A stretch of DNA of 40,921 nt from Candidatus Sedimenticola endophacoides. GTDB taxonomy: Bacteria > Pseudomonadota > Gammaproteobacteria > Chromatiales > Chromatiaceae. This document shows positions 18,001 to 26,548 of this stretch, piece by piece (the stretch's first letter is position 1; every line of letters starts with the position of its first letter). A model generated the notes under the pieces. That model ran no database searches. It was not told the DNA's origin and worked only from the letters and a program-made list of their open reading frames with translations. Location: assembly GCA_003062205.1 (NCBI GenBank), contig PQCP01000115.1:1-40921 (forward strand), given 5' to 3'. The position numbers and the translations under genes were made by a program.

Positions 18001-21000
18001 TGTCATCACCCCCACCCGCGCGCAGCTCATCATTGCCGCTTCCGCCATCGATGACATCATCGCCTTCAAGGGTATGGACCTCATCATCGCCCGCGCCCGC
18101 ATCAATGGTGTCGCTGCCTCCCAGGCCGTGAATCACGTCGTCACCGGCCATCGCTTCGATCACATCGTTCTCTTCCGTTCCCTCGATCCGGTCGTCACCA
18201 GCGCTGCCGCGTATGGTGTCGTCGAAGGGAAGTTCATCGGTGCTCACCGTCTGATCCCTGAATTGCAGTAACTCGATATCGTAGAGGGTGTCCGTGCCAT
18301 CACGCCCCTCCACGTTATCGTGCACCACGATACTGCCGTCCTCGTTCCTGCTGAACTCGTACTCATCCATTCTTCCCCGGTAGACCGCCGTGTCGGTACC
18401 GGTTCCCCCGTCGATGGTATCGTCGCCCACACCACCGCTGACCTTGTCCTGGCTATCTCCGCCGATGATCGTATCGTCACCGGCACCGCCATCGGCGTAC
18501 TGTTTTTCACCCCCACCCATGGTGATGGTGTCATCGCCCTCGCCCCCGAAGGCCTGCTGGGCCTTGCCATCACCCATGGTGATCCGATCATCCCCTTCGC
18601 CCCCAAACACCTTCTGAGCGGCGCCTTCACCCATGGTCACGCTGTCGTCACCGCCACCGGCTTCGACCTTCTGGCCCCTGCCGCCGCCCATGGCGACCTC
18701 TTCCGCCTCCTCACCACCTTCATACTTTTCATTCTTGCCGCCCCCCATTTCGACCCGGGTGACTGTTCCCTCCTCGATGTCGGAGACGCTTATGTGTACG
18801 GTTTCCGTATGGGAGGCACCGCTGGCATCGGTCACCTTGATGCTCACCCCATGGCTCTGCGCCGTCTCGTAATCGATATCGGCACCCGCCCTCACCAGCA
18901 ACTGATCGCCCACCACTTCGAACAGACCGGAGGCATCCTCTACCAGCTCATAGGTGAAGGTATCGCCCGCATCCACATCGGTGGCTGCGAGGTTGGCGAC
19001 CAGGGTGCCGGCCTCCGCGTTTTCCACAACCGATGACGCCGACAAGCTCACCGCCACCGGGGCGTCGTTGGTCCCCTGGACGTTGATGCGGATCTGGGTG
19101 GTGTCGCCGGCCCCGTGTTCGTCGGTCACCGTCACCGGCACCGTCAGGGTGGTGCTGTCGCCTTTACCCAGGCTGGCGTAGGCCTCGTCCGAGGGATCGA
19201 AGCTGTAGCTGCCGTCGGGGTTGAGCACAAACCCCGCCGGGGCGTCGCCGTCGATCTGATAGGTGAGTGCGGCGCCGCTGTCGACATCCGTCGCGCTCAG
19301 CTGGCCTTGGAGGAGAGTGTCCCCCTCGCCCACCGAGGCGATCACCTCCGCTCCCGCCACCGGGGCGTCGTTGGTCCCCTGGACGTTGATGCGGATCTGG
19401 GTGGTGTCGCCAGCTCCGTGTTCGTCGGTCACCGTCACCGGCACCGTCAGGGTGGTGCTGTCGCCTTTACCCAGGCTGGCATAGGCCTCGTCCGAGGGGT
19501 CGAAGCTGTAGCTGCCGTCGGGGTTGAGCACGAACCCCGCCGGGGCGCCGCCGTCAATCTGATAGGTGAGTTCGGCGCCGCTGTCGACATCCGTCGCGCT
19601 CAGCTGGCCTTGGAGGAGAGTGTCCCCCTCGCCCACCGAGGCGATCACCTCCGCCCCAGCCACCGGGGCATCATTGGTCCCCTGAACATGGATGCGGATC
19701 TGGGTGGTGTCGCCGGCCCCGTGTTCGTCGGTCACCGTCACCGGCACCGTCAGGGTGGTGCTGTCGCCTTTACCCAGGCTGGCGTAGGCCTCATCCGAGG
19801 GGTCGAAGCTGTAGCTGCCGTCGGGGTTGAGCACGAACCCCGCCGGGGCGTCGCCGTCGATCTGATAGGTGAGTTCGGCGCCGCTGTCGACATCCGTCGC
19901 GCTCAGCAGGCCGTGAATCGCGCTGTCGCCCTCGCCCACCGAGGCGATCACCTCCGCTCCCGCCACCGGGGCGTCGTTGGTCCCCTGAACATGGATGCGG
20001 ATCTGGGTGGTGTCGCCGGCCCCCTCCTGGTCCGTGACCCGGACCGCAACGGTGAGAACCGTGCTATCACCCTGGGCCATGCTGGCATAAGCGTCATCCG
20101 AGGGGTCAAAGCTGTAGCTGCCATCGGGGTTGAGTACAAAACCGGCGGGGGCCTCGCTATCGAGGCTGTAGATGAGCTGATCACCGACATCCCCATCGGT
20201 GGCCCTGAGCTCTCCGGTCAAGAGTCCGCCATCCCCCCCCGTATCGATCTCCATCTCACCGTCGAACTCGGGCGCCTCATTCTCGGCATCCAGTATATGA
20301 TCCACCGGGACAACACCATCGGCGAACTGAAAATGCTCGACGCCGGTGACAGAATCGATTCCGTCTCGTCCACCGACCAGGTCGGTAACGGTGTAGGTAT
20401 CTCCCTCCTGTGTAATCCGATACTCCTCGCGGCTGCCGGTAAAGACAACGGTATCGCTGCCTTCCCCGCCGATCACCCGGTCATTGGCCCTGCCACCGCT
20501 CAGCAGATCATCGCCCGCGCCCCCATCCAGGATATCGGCGCCCCATCCACCATCCAGCGTGTCGTCGCCCGCTTCGCCATGCAGCTCATCCATGCCCCGG
20601 TTGCCCATCAGCACATCGCTGCCTTCACCACCATACAGCTTGTCGGAGGCGAAACCGCCATCCAGATGGTCGTCCCCCTTTCCGCCATACAGGGTATCGC
20701 GTGCCTCTCCACCATCGAGCCGGTCATCACCCGTACCGCCATAGAGCCGATCGGATCCCTCCCCGCCAAGAAGGACATCGTCCCCCTCTCCACCATCGAG
20801 CATGTCATCGCCCTGATCGCCGGCAATACGATCATCACCGCCCGCGCCATAGACTTGGTCATCACCCTTGAGGGCGGAGATATCCTCGGCGTAGTCACCG
20901 CCATGGAGCACATCATCCCGCTCCGTCGCACGAATCACGGTGCGCTCTCCATCATCCAGGTCATTGACGTTGATGGTGAAGCGCTCGCTGTAGGTATTGC

Positions 21001-21820
21001 CGGCGGAGTCGGTGACCTGGATCGTCACCTCCTGCTGCCGCCCGCTTTCAAAGTCGATATCGGCACCGGCGCGCACCCGCAGCTCATCGCCAACGATCTC
21101 GTAGTTGCCCGCATCCTCGCCGCTGAGGCTGTAGCGGAAGGTCTCACCGCTATCGGGATCGGTTGCGCTCAGGGTGGCAACCACCGTTCCGGGGGCCGCG
21201 TTCTCATCGATTTCCGTGGCCGAGAGCTGAATATCCTCGGGCGCGGCATTGACCTCCTCCAGCCCCTCTTCATGGCTGGGGAGCGGCACGCCCGGCGCCT
21301 GCTCCACCGTACCGACGGCACCACCCATCGCCGCCCCTTGGTCACCGCCTATGCCGGCGAAATCGAATTCAGTATCAGCTGCGGCAACCCGCCCCTGGGT
21401 ACCGGCGGCCTCCTCTTCGCCCTCACCCTCCTCTCCCGATGCCGACGCAACCTCCGCCTGATAACTGACTCCCGCCTCGCTGAAGACACCGCTGGCGGCG
21501 CTCTGCCCGAACTCGGTTGTATTATCCGCCGGCGTCGTGGCGGCACCCTGCCGTCCCGCCTCATCCTCCTCTTCGTCCGTAGCGCCGGCCCCGGCCGGCG
21601 CTTCTTCTCCCAACACCTGAGGTTCGATGTCGGCCCGCTGGATCGAGGACATCGAGACATCTTCCTGGGCGTGCTCCGCATCCTGTCCAGAGCTGCGCAA
21701 CGCCTCTGCCTGGTCCGCGCTCTCCCCCTGGGCCTGAGCCTGCTCCCGATCGAAGAGCTCCCGGGTCGCCTTGTCACGCACGGAGGTGGTGGTTTTTTCG
21801 TCGTCGGTTGATCTGGCCAT
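15020..21820 (-). CDS. Giant RTX/VCBS/cadherin-like secreted protein
   Basis: Acidic repeat protein of 2266 residues, a likely type I secretion substrate (adhesin or surface-layer-like). An acidic low-complexity N-terminus covers about residues 1-190 with no Sec signal. A cadherin-like module follows (SATEIDENAAPGTVVATLSA), then an RTX calcium block with GGxGDD repeats. Four VCBS-type units come next (20269-19058), a second cadherin-like module, and an unusual 19-residue RTX variant (18760-18462). A long RTX run follows to about 16600, then two more cadherin-like modules with RTX blocks. The last roughly 80 residues are aromatic/hydrophobic and end FDGVERIEW, as expected for a C-terminal secretion signal. 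Linkers such as VFSGNFADYRVVE mark C-terminal parts of RTX modules. No enzymatic domain was recognised. It is divergent from its presumed exporter genes at 22060-27904. Long plus-strand frames opposite it are artefacts of repeat codon use. Confidence 0.93.
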   Translation of the reverse strand: MARSTDDEKTTTSVRDKATRELFDREQAQAQGESADQAEALRSSGQDAEHAQEDVSMSSIQRADIEPQVLGEEAPAGAGATDEEEDEAGRQGAATTPADNTTEFGQSAASGVFSEAGVSYQAEVASASGEEGEGEEEAAGTQGRVAAADTEFDFAGIGGDQGAAMGGAVGTVEQAPGVPLPSHEEGLEEVNAAPEDIQLSATEIDENAAPGTVVATLSATDPDSGETFRYSLSGEDAGNYEIVGDELRVRAGADIDFESGRQQEVTIQVTDSAGNTYSERFTINVNDLDDGERTVIRATERDDVLHGGDYAEDISALKGDDQVYGAGGDDRIAGDQGDDMLDGGEGDDVLLGGEGSDRLYGGTGDDRLDGGEARDTLYGGKGDDHLDGGFASDKLYGGEGSDVLMGNRGMDELHGEAGDDTLDGGWGADILDGGAGDDLLSGGRANDRVIGGEGSDTVVFTGSREEYRITQEGDTYTVTDLVGGRDGIDSVTGVEHFQFADGVVPVDHILDAENEAPEFDGEMEIDTGGDGGLLTGELRATDGDVGDQLIYSLDSEAPAGFVLNPDGSYSFDPSDDAYASMAQGDSTVLTVAVRVTDQEGAGDTTQIRIHVQGTNDAPVAGAEVIASVGEGDSAIHGLLSATDVDSGAELTYQIDGDAPAGFVLNPDGSYSFDPSDEAYASLGKGDSTTLTVPVTVTDEHGAGDTTQIRIHVQGTNDAPVAGAEVIASVGEGDTLLQGQLSATDVDSGAELTYQIDGGAPAGFVLNPDGSYSFDPSDEAYASLGKGDSTTLTVPVTVTDEHGAGDTTQIRINVQGTNDAPVAGAEVIASVGEGDTLLQGQLSATDVDSGAALTYQIDGDAPAGFVLNPDGSYSFDPSDEAYASLGKGDSTTLTVPVTVTDEHGAGDTTQIRINVQGTNDAPVAVSLSASSVVENAEAGTLVANLAATDVDAGDTFTYELVEDASGLFEVVGDQLLVRAGADIDYETAQSHGVSIKVTDASGASHTETVHISVSDIEEGTVTRVEMGGGKNEKYEGGEEAEEVAMGGGRGQKVEAGGGDDSVTMGEGAAQKVFGGEGDDRITMGDGKAQQAFGGEGDDTITMGGGEKQYADGGAGDDTIIGGDSQDKVSGGVGDDTIDGGTGTDTAVYRGRMDEYEFSRNEDGSIVVHDNVEGRDGTDTLYDIELLQFRDQTVSTDELPFDDTIRGSAGDDRIEGTEENDVIEAMAGDDVIHGLGGSDTIDAGAGDDEVHTLEGDDVIDGGSGNDELRAGGGDDSLSGGTGSDALFGEAGADSLSGGAGNDQLYGGAGDDTLSGGAGADRLVGGAGVDTADYSDSGKSVNIDMAKGSAKGGDAQGDIYSGIENVRGSMGRDTIRGDDQENLIQGMGGADKLYGRDGDDMLQGGGGNDQLYGDAGDDTLLGGAGNDLMFGGAGADHMDGGEGSDTVSYSASKTGVEADLGAGGPGGDTFTSVENLIGSGQDDVLTGDDANNRLVGGGGDDRISGGGGKDTIRGGQGEDVLDGGAGRDTLDYSDSKGGVDVDLATGQVSGGFAEGDVISNFENVAGSKQGDTLSGTDGDNTLDGNQGDDQLAGGAGNDWLIGDQGADTLDGGSGNDVLRGGDGADVMHGGEGIDTLDYADSKQGVNVNLETGEASGGFAEGDRFSGMERVTGGRGDDIITGDEQNNYLRGKQGDDTLSGGEGRDSLRGEQGDDVMIGGAGDDVLRGDAGEDTAVFSGNFADYRVVEIRGGYAVKDLRPDGDGTDKVYSVENFQFADGVVKAADLIEQAPTDVVFSSTSIADGSGAGTVVATLQAVDENTGDSFHYELVGDGVDQFEIVGDTLVVKEGAEIDFEQAGSHTITVQVTDSSGLSVTKEVTIEVSEGQEPVTVTPEPTRAGGIGEDVIGGTAGDDQLSGSSGDDTFQGGGGDDVIRGGGTGPTDIGVSSNQVSENAAGGTVVATLRAADADSGDSFTYTLSGDASGLFEIVGDELRVREGADIDFESQVVHEVTIEVADGAGHTYSESFGINVVDVREAVEATIKGKSKNDDLRGGDGDDVIDGGAGNDDIAGEGGDDLLLGGTGNDELDGGAGNDLLDGGEGNDQLAGGEGDDLLSGGDGNDRMEGGAGDDTLLGGAGNDRMEGGEGGDLFRGGAGNDQMHGGGGDDSFYAGDGHDKAYGDQGNDAFFVDPFEGSNYFHGGHGEGWTDVIHINADAYVDAAPDSPWSIEIDGEQVQFDIADHALSLNPDTSGVITFADGSELTFDGVERIEW
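18462..18760 (-). repeat. Variant RTX repeats with a 19-residue period
   Basis: Inside the RTX protein, units such as GGEGDDRITMGDGKAQQAF recur about four times with a 19-residue period, instead of two 9-residue turns. The calcium-binding GGxGDDxI half is kept, while the second half becomes a (T)MGxGxxQ segment. A degenerate leader (VEMGGGKNEKYEGGEEAEEV) precedes them. Confidence 0.7.
19058..20269 (-). repeat. Tandem 303-bp VCBS repeats
   Basis: The boundary sequence GGGGC(G/A)TC(G/A)TTGGTCCCCTG recurs at 19059, 19362, 19665 and 19968, so the period is exactly 303 bp (101 residues). The three units 19058-19966 are almost identical in DNA; the fourth (19967-20269) has diverged. Each codes for a VCBS-type beta-domain (core APAGFVLNPDGSYSFDPSD). 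Unit number is likely to vary between strains and to be error-prone in assembly. Confidence 0.9.
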
Positions 21821-22059
21821 AACGAAACCTCAGCTATCGAAACGGCGGGGCGCCTGCCCCGAAAAAGACCGAAAAGTCTTTAAATTCATACCAATATCCC
21901 TACTCTCTCCAACATCCCATCGGCAAACCGGGCGATTTCTTTAAGTGCCGCCCATCCCGGCTCAACAAAAACGAACGCTTGCCGCTATACTGATTAAGCG
22001 TATAGAAACATAACGTTATCGCTTACATCATAAGAGCCACCGCCGCACCTTCGGAGAGT
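21821..22059. promoter_or_regulatory. Divergent control region of the RTX gene and its exporter
   Basis: This 239-bp AT-richer spacer separates the RTX gene (minus) from the first ABC gene (plus). Near the ABC side are an inverted repeat CTATAC-9-GTATAG (21985-22005) and a perfect palindrome ATAACGTTAT (22010-22019), both operator-like. TATACT at 21986-21991 could be a -10 box, but no good -35 is visible. On the RTX side two hairpins would form in the 5' leader: CGGGGC/GCCCCG (21846-21861) and AGAC/GTCT just beyond. The regulator is unknown. Confidence 0.4.
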
Positions 22060-23766
22060 GTGTTGGACAATAACAAGAGCGATTCTGGAGGCCAGAGAAC
22101 CTCCCCCCGTTTCCAGGTTCCAGGGAGCTGGAGTCGGCCCGATGTCCTGATCGCCTCACTGGGGATCAACATCCTGGCCCTGATGCTCCCCATGGTGGTG
22201 CTTCAAGTCTATGACCGCATCATCCCCAACCAGGCCCTGGACACCTTCACCGTCCTCATGTTCGGCATGCTGGCCGTCGCCCTGCTGGAGGCGTTCCTGC
22301 GCATCCTGCGCTCGGTGATGCTGGCCTGGGGCGGCGCCCGCTTCGAGCACCGCGAGAGCCTCAAGGCATTGCGGCATATCCTTCATGCGGACACCCTGGC
22401 CTTCAACAGGGATCCGAGTGGAAATTATCTCAACCGCATGCAGGCGGTGGAGGAGGTGCATCAGTTCTATTCCGGCCAGTCGATGCTGCTGATGATGGAC
22501 TTCCCCTTCATTCTGCTGTTCCTGGCCCTGATCTGGATCATCAGCGGGACGTTGATTCTGGTACCACTGACCCTGCTCGGGGTCTTCGCGGTGGCCTCCT
22601 ATGTCATGGGCCAGCAACTACACAGGGCCCTCAAGGCGCGCCACCAGACCGACACCAACCGCCAGAATTTCCTGACCGAGGTGCTGAGCGGTATCCACAC
22701 CGTCAAGTCGATGGCCATGGAGGCGCTGATGCAGCGTCGCTACGAGCGCCTCCAGGCACAGTCCGCTGCGCGGGTCGAGGAGCTGGCCCATATCAACAGC
22801 GTGGTGCAGGGCTTCGGCACCACCTTTTCCCAGCTGGCGATGGTCAGCTTCGTCGGCTTCGGCGCCGGGCTGGTGGTGGACGGCACCCTCACCGTGGGCG
22901 CGCTGGCCGCCGGCACCATGCTCTCGGGCCGGGTCCTGCAACCGGGGCTCAAGGCGATGAGCCTCTGGACCCAGTTCCAGGGAGTACGTCTGGCCCTGGA
23001 GCGCTGCAACGAGATCTACGAAATGCCCCGGGAGCTCACCGGGCAGCTCAGCGGGCAGAAGCCGGTCGAAGGGCGCATCGAGCTGCGCAATGTCCGCTTC
23101 AAGTACCCGGAGCAGGAGCGGATGCTGCTCGACGGCATCTCCCTGGAGATCCGGCCGGGCGAGGCGATCGGTATCACCGGCAACAACGGCGTGGGCAAGA
23201 GTACCCTGATCGCCATCCTCACCGGCTTCATCCCCCCCTCCGAGGGGCAGGTCCTGCTCGACGACCATGAACTGGGCGAATACGATCAGGAGTACCTGCG
23301 CCGTCAGATCGGCTTCATGCCCCAGCACGGCATCCTCTACGAGGGGACTATCCTGGAGAACATGACCCTGTTCCGCGAGGGGGCGGTGGTCGAGCACGCC
23401 ATCGAGCTGTCACGGGAGCTGGGGCTGGACAAGATCATCGCCACCATGCCCGAGGGGCTCGACACACTGATTGGCGGTTCGGCGGTTGACACCCTGTCGG
23501 AGGGTGTACGCCAGAAGATCGTCATCGTGCGCTCCCTGGTGGGACACCCCAAGGTGGTGCTGTTCGACGACGCCAACGCCAGCTTCGACATCCGCAACGA
23601 CTCCAACCTGTTGCGCATGATGCAGAAACTGCGGGGCGATCGCAGCATGGTGATCGTCTCCCATCGTCCGTCGTTCCTGCGCCTGTGTGACCGCCAGTTC
23701 GAACTGCGGCACGGGGTTCTCCGGCAGACCCGTTCCCACAAGCTGCAGATGGTGTTCAACCGCTGA
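22060..23766 (+). CDS. Type I secretion ABC transporter subunit 1 (altered Walker B)
   Basis: Membrane ABC exporter half of 568 residues, predicted to move the RTX protein from the cytoplasm through the inner membrane. A six-helix transmembrane domain fills about residues 25-310 (VLQVYDRIIPNQALDTF is the family motif), followed by an ATPase domain. Walker A is GNNGVGKST (about residue 373) and the signature is TLSEGVRQK (about 479). Walker B is VVLFDDANASFD (about 500), with Asp where the catalytic Glu normally sits. The H-loop is VSHRPS (about 533). It lacks the N-terminal C39-like domain that its partner has. The start is GTG at 22060 or the next codon, TTG; GGAGAG is very close to either, so the exact start is uncertain. 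The next gene begins 8 bp downstream. Confidence 0.9.
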   Translation: MLDNNKSDSGGQRTSPRFQVPGSWSRPDVLIASLGINILALMLPMVVLQVYDRIIPNQALDTFTVLMFGMLAVALLEAFLRILRSVMLAWGGARFEHRESLKALRHILHADTLAFNRDPSGNYLNRMQAVEEVHQFYSGQSMLLMMDFPFILLFLALIWIISGTLILVPLTLLGVFAVASYVMGQQLHRALKARHQTDTNRQNFLTEVLSGIHTVKSMAMEALMQRRYERLQAQSAARVEELAHINSVVQGFGTTFSQLAMVSFVGFGAGLVVDGTLTVGALAAGTMLSGRVLQPGLKAMSLWTQFQGVRLALERCNEIYEMPRELTGQLSGQKPVEGRIELRNVRFKYPEQERMLLDGISLEIRPGEAIGITGNNGVGKSTLIAILTGFIPPSEGQVLLDDHELGEYDQEYLRRQIGFMPQHGILYEGTILENMTLFREGAVVEHAIELSRELGLDKIIATMPEGLDTLIGGSAVDTLSEGVRQKIVIVRSLVGHPKVVLFDDANASFDIRNDSNLLRMMQKLRGDRSMVIVSHRPSFLRLCDRQFELRHGVLRQTRSHKLQMVFNR

Positions 23767-24407
23767 GGCAGACCATGAACAGACAGGACCAAGATAACCA
23801 GAGCCCGCGCCCACCGGTCCTCACCGAGCAGATCAAGGATGCCCTGCGCGGCAACCGCCTCGGTTCCTTCCGCTGCGACTCCCCCTTTACCGCCTGCCTG
23901 CTGCCGCTAGTCGAGGCCCTCGGGCGGCAACAGTTCGGGCGCGAGCTGGTCGAGGCGCTGCCCCATTTCGTCGACGAAATCGACCTGGTTGAGCTGCGCA
24001 ACATCCTGGTGGTACTGGGCTACGAGACCACCCCCTCGCGCACACCTCTGGAGCAGATCCGCCCGGAACTCTATCCGGCGATCTTCGTCGGCGATCAAGG
24101 AGAAGTCCTGGTGCTGATCGAGCGCTCCGGTGACGACATCCGCTACTTCGATGCGGTCGCCGGTTGTCACAAAGAGCAGCGGGCGCAATCGATAAAGGGA
24201 ATCGCCTACCTGATCACCGATACTCACCAGACCCACGGCAGCAGCCCCAAGAGTCCTGACGAGCCCTGGTTCACCCGCCTCATGCGCCGCTTCCAGGGGC
24301 TGCTGTGGCATCTGTTCGCAATGAGTTTCCTGATCAACATCATCGCCCTGGCGGTGCCGCTGTTCATCATGATGGTCTATGACAAAGTGATCGGCGCCGG
24401 CTCCATC

Positions 24408-24707
24408 GCTAACCGCCATGGAGAGCGAAGCGAAGGCGGTTAGTCCCCGATAGGCGTAGGCGCGGTTGTATGGCCGCAGTTACGACCGATAGGGAGTGAC
24501 GTAGGGCATACAAATAGCGCATCCGACACGCCGTAGAGTCATTGTGGTCATCATGACGGAGTTGCGCACGAGCAGCTTTGCTGCAATGTGCGGGACGGAG
24601 TCGTGATGAGCGCAGGACGGTCGGGGCAGTAACGGCTGTCGCGTTGGCGAGTCGATTTTGGGGACTGGGATGTCCCAAAATCTTTCACGAGGTAGCGACA
24701 CTCTTGA
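24408..24707 (+). mobile_element. 300-bp repeat element, complete (copy 4, in ABC subunit 2)
   Basis: Constant part 24408-24706, variable last base A at 24707. Left flank CCATC, right flank GAGAC, no duplication. It lies sense to the host gene, in the first part of the transmembrane domain. Read by eye, it is identical to the pomA copy. Confidence 0.95.
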
Positions 24708-26201
24708 GAGACCCTGCCCATGATGCTGGCCGGCATCCTCTCGGCCCTGCTGGCCGACATGGGCCTGCGCTACCTGCGGGCCAAGCTGCTGGGCAATGTG
24801 GCGGGGCGCATGGATTACCTGATCGGCGTCGAGACCTTCAAACAGCTGCTGCACCTGCCGCCGCTGTTCACCGAACGCTCCTCCACCGCCTCCCAGCTCT
24901 CGCGCCTGAAGCAGTTCGACGCGGTCCGCGACTTCTTCACCGGCCCCAATGCCAGCCTGCTGCTGGAGCTTCCGTTCGTGCTCCTGTTCGTCATCGTCAT
25001 CGCCCTGGTGGCGGGCCCCGTCGCCCTGGTGCCGGTGGTGATGCTGGGCGTCTATATCGCCTTCGGCCTGATCTGGCTGCCGGCCAGCGCCGACCGGGGG
25101 ATCCGCTCCGGGCGCTCGCGCAGCGATCGCCAGCAGATCCTCAGCCAGACCCTCGACGGCCGCCACGAGATCAAGGGGGTGGGTGCCGAGAGCGTCTGGT
25201 ACGCCCGCTTCCGTGAATTCTCAGGCGAGGCGGTCACCGCCAACTACCACACCACCGTCTCCAACTCGGTGCTGCAATCCTTCGCCCAGGGCACCATGAC
25301 CATCGCCGGCGTGGCGGTCATCGCCCTCGGCACCTACCGGGTGCTCGAAGGGGCGATGAGCATCGGCGCCCTGATCGCCACCATGGCCCTGATCTGGCGG
25401 GTGCTGGGGCCGATCCAGAATGCCTTTCTCAGCTACAGCAAGTTCGAACAGGTGGTGATGGCGATCCGTCAGATCAATCAGTTGATGAGCCTCGAAGCGG
25501 AGCCCCAGACCGGGCGCTCCGCCCTGATGCTCAACGAGGTCGAGGGCCGCATCAACATCGACCGGGTCAGCTTCCGCTACGGCCCCAACCAGGATCCCGC
25601 CCTGCTCGGCGTATCCTTCAGCGTGGAGCCCGGAGAGATGGTCGCCATCATGGGACAGACCGGCTCCGGCAAGTCGACCCTGATCAAACTGATCGCCGGC
25701 ATGTACCGCGCCCAGGCGGGGGCGGTACTGCTGAACAAGTTTGACATCCGCCAGCTCAACGCCATGGACCTGCGCCGCTCCATCGCCTATGTCCCCCAGC
25801 AGGCGAAACTGTTCCACGGCACCATCGCCCAGAACCTGCGGCTGAACAACGTGATGGCGACCGACGAGGAGCTGCGCCAGGCGTGCGCCGAGGCGGGTGT
25901 GCTGGATGCAATCCTGAACATGCCCCAGGGTTTCGATACACGCATCGGCGACAAAAGCACCGAACGGCTGCCGCCGGGTTTTATCCGTGAGCTCTCCATG
26001 GCACGCGCCTTCCTGCGCCCGGCAAGGATCATCCTGCTGGACGAACCCGGCGCATCCCTGGACATGGAGAGTGACCAACGCTTTATGGAGAGGATACGGC
26101 GCCTCAAGGGCAAGAAGACCATCATCATGGTATCCCACCGTCCCAGCCACGCGCGGCTGGCGGACAAGGTGGTGATACTCGACCAGGGCGCCGTGGCCTT
26201 C

Positions 26202-26501
26202 ACAAGAGTGTCGCTACCTCGTGAAAGATTTTGGGACATCCCAGTCCCCAAAATCGACTCGCCAACGCGACAGCCGTTACTGCCCCGACCGTCCTGCGCT
26301 CATCACGACTCCGTCCCGCACATTGCAGCAAAGCTGCTCGTGCGCAACTCCGTCATGATGACCACAATGACTCTACGGCGTGTCGGATGCGCTATTTGTA
26401 TGCCCTACGTCACTCCCTATCGGTCGTAACTGCGGCCATACAACCGCGCCTACGCCTATCGGGGACTAACCGCCTTCGCTTCGCTCTCCATGGCGGTTAG
26501 C
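26202..26501 (-). mobile_element. 300-bp repeat element, complete and inverted (copy 5, in ABC subunit 2)
   Basis: Reverse-oriented copy: constant part 26501-26203, variable last base T (A at 26202 on the plus strand). In element orientation the left flank is CCGAC and the right flank GAAGG. It splits the gene 16 codons before its stop, after the whole ATPase domain. Translation would run on in frame for about 76 codons of the element to TAA at 26427-26429, replacing the native C-terminus. Confidence 0.95.
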
Positions 26502-26548
26502 GTCGGCAAGCCCGATGAAGCGGTACAACTGATTCTGGAGAGTGCGGC

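Noticed and set aside
16094..21811. Long plus-strand open frames of 725 and 898 codons opposite the RTX gene.
   Set aside because: They are the antisense of GC-rich Asp/Gly repeat codons. The minus strand encodes clear RTX, VCBS and cadherin-like modules over the same DNA.
24408..24707. The element as a self-splicing intron.
   Set aside because: Copies 3 and 5 are antisense to their host genes while copy 4 is sense, and I see no group I core or group II GUGYG start or domain V. RNA-level removal cannot explain all sites.
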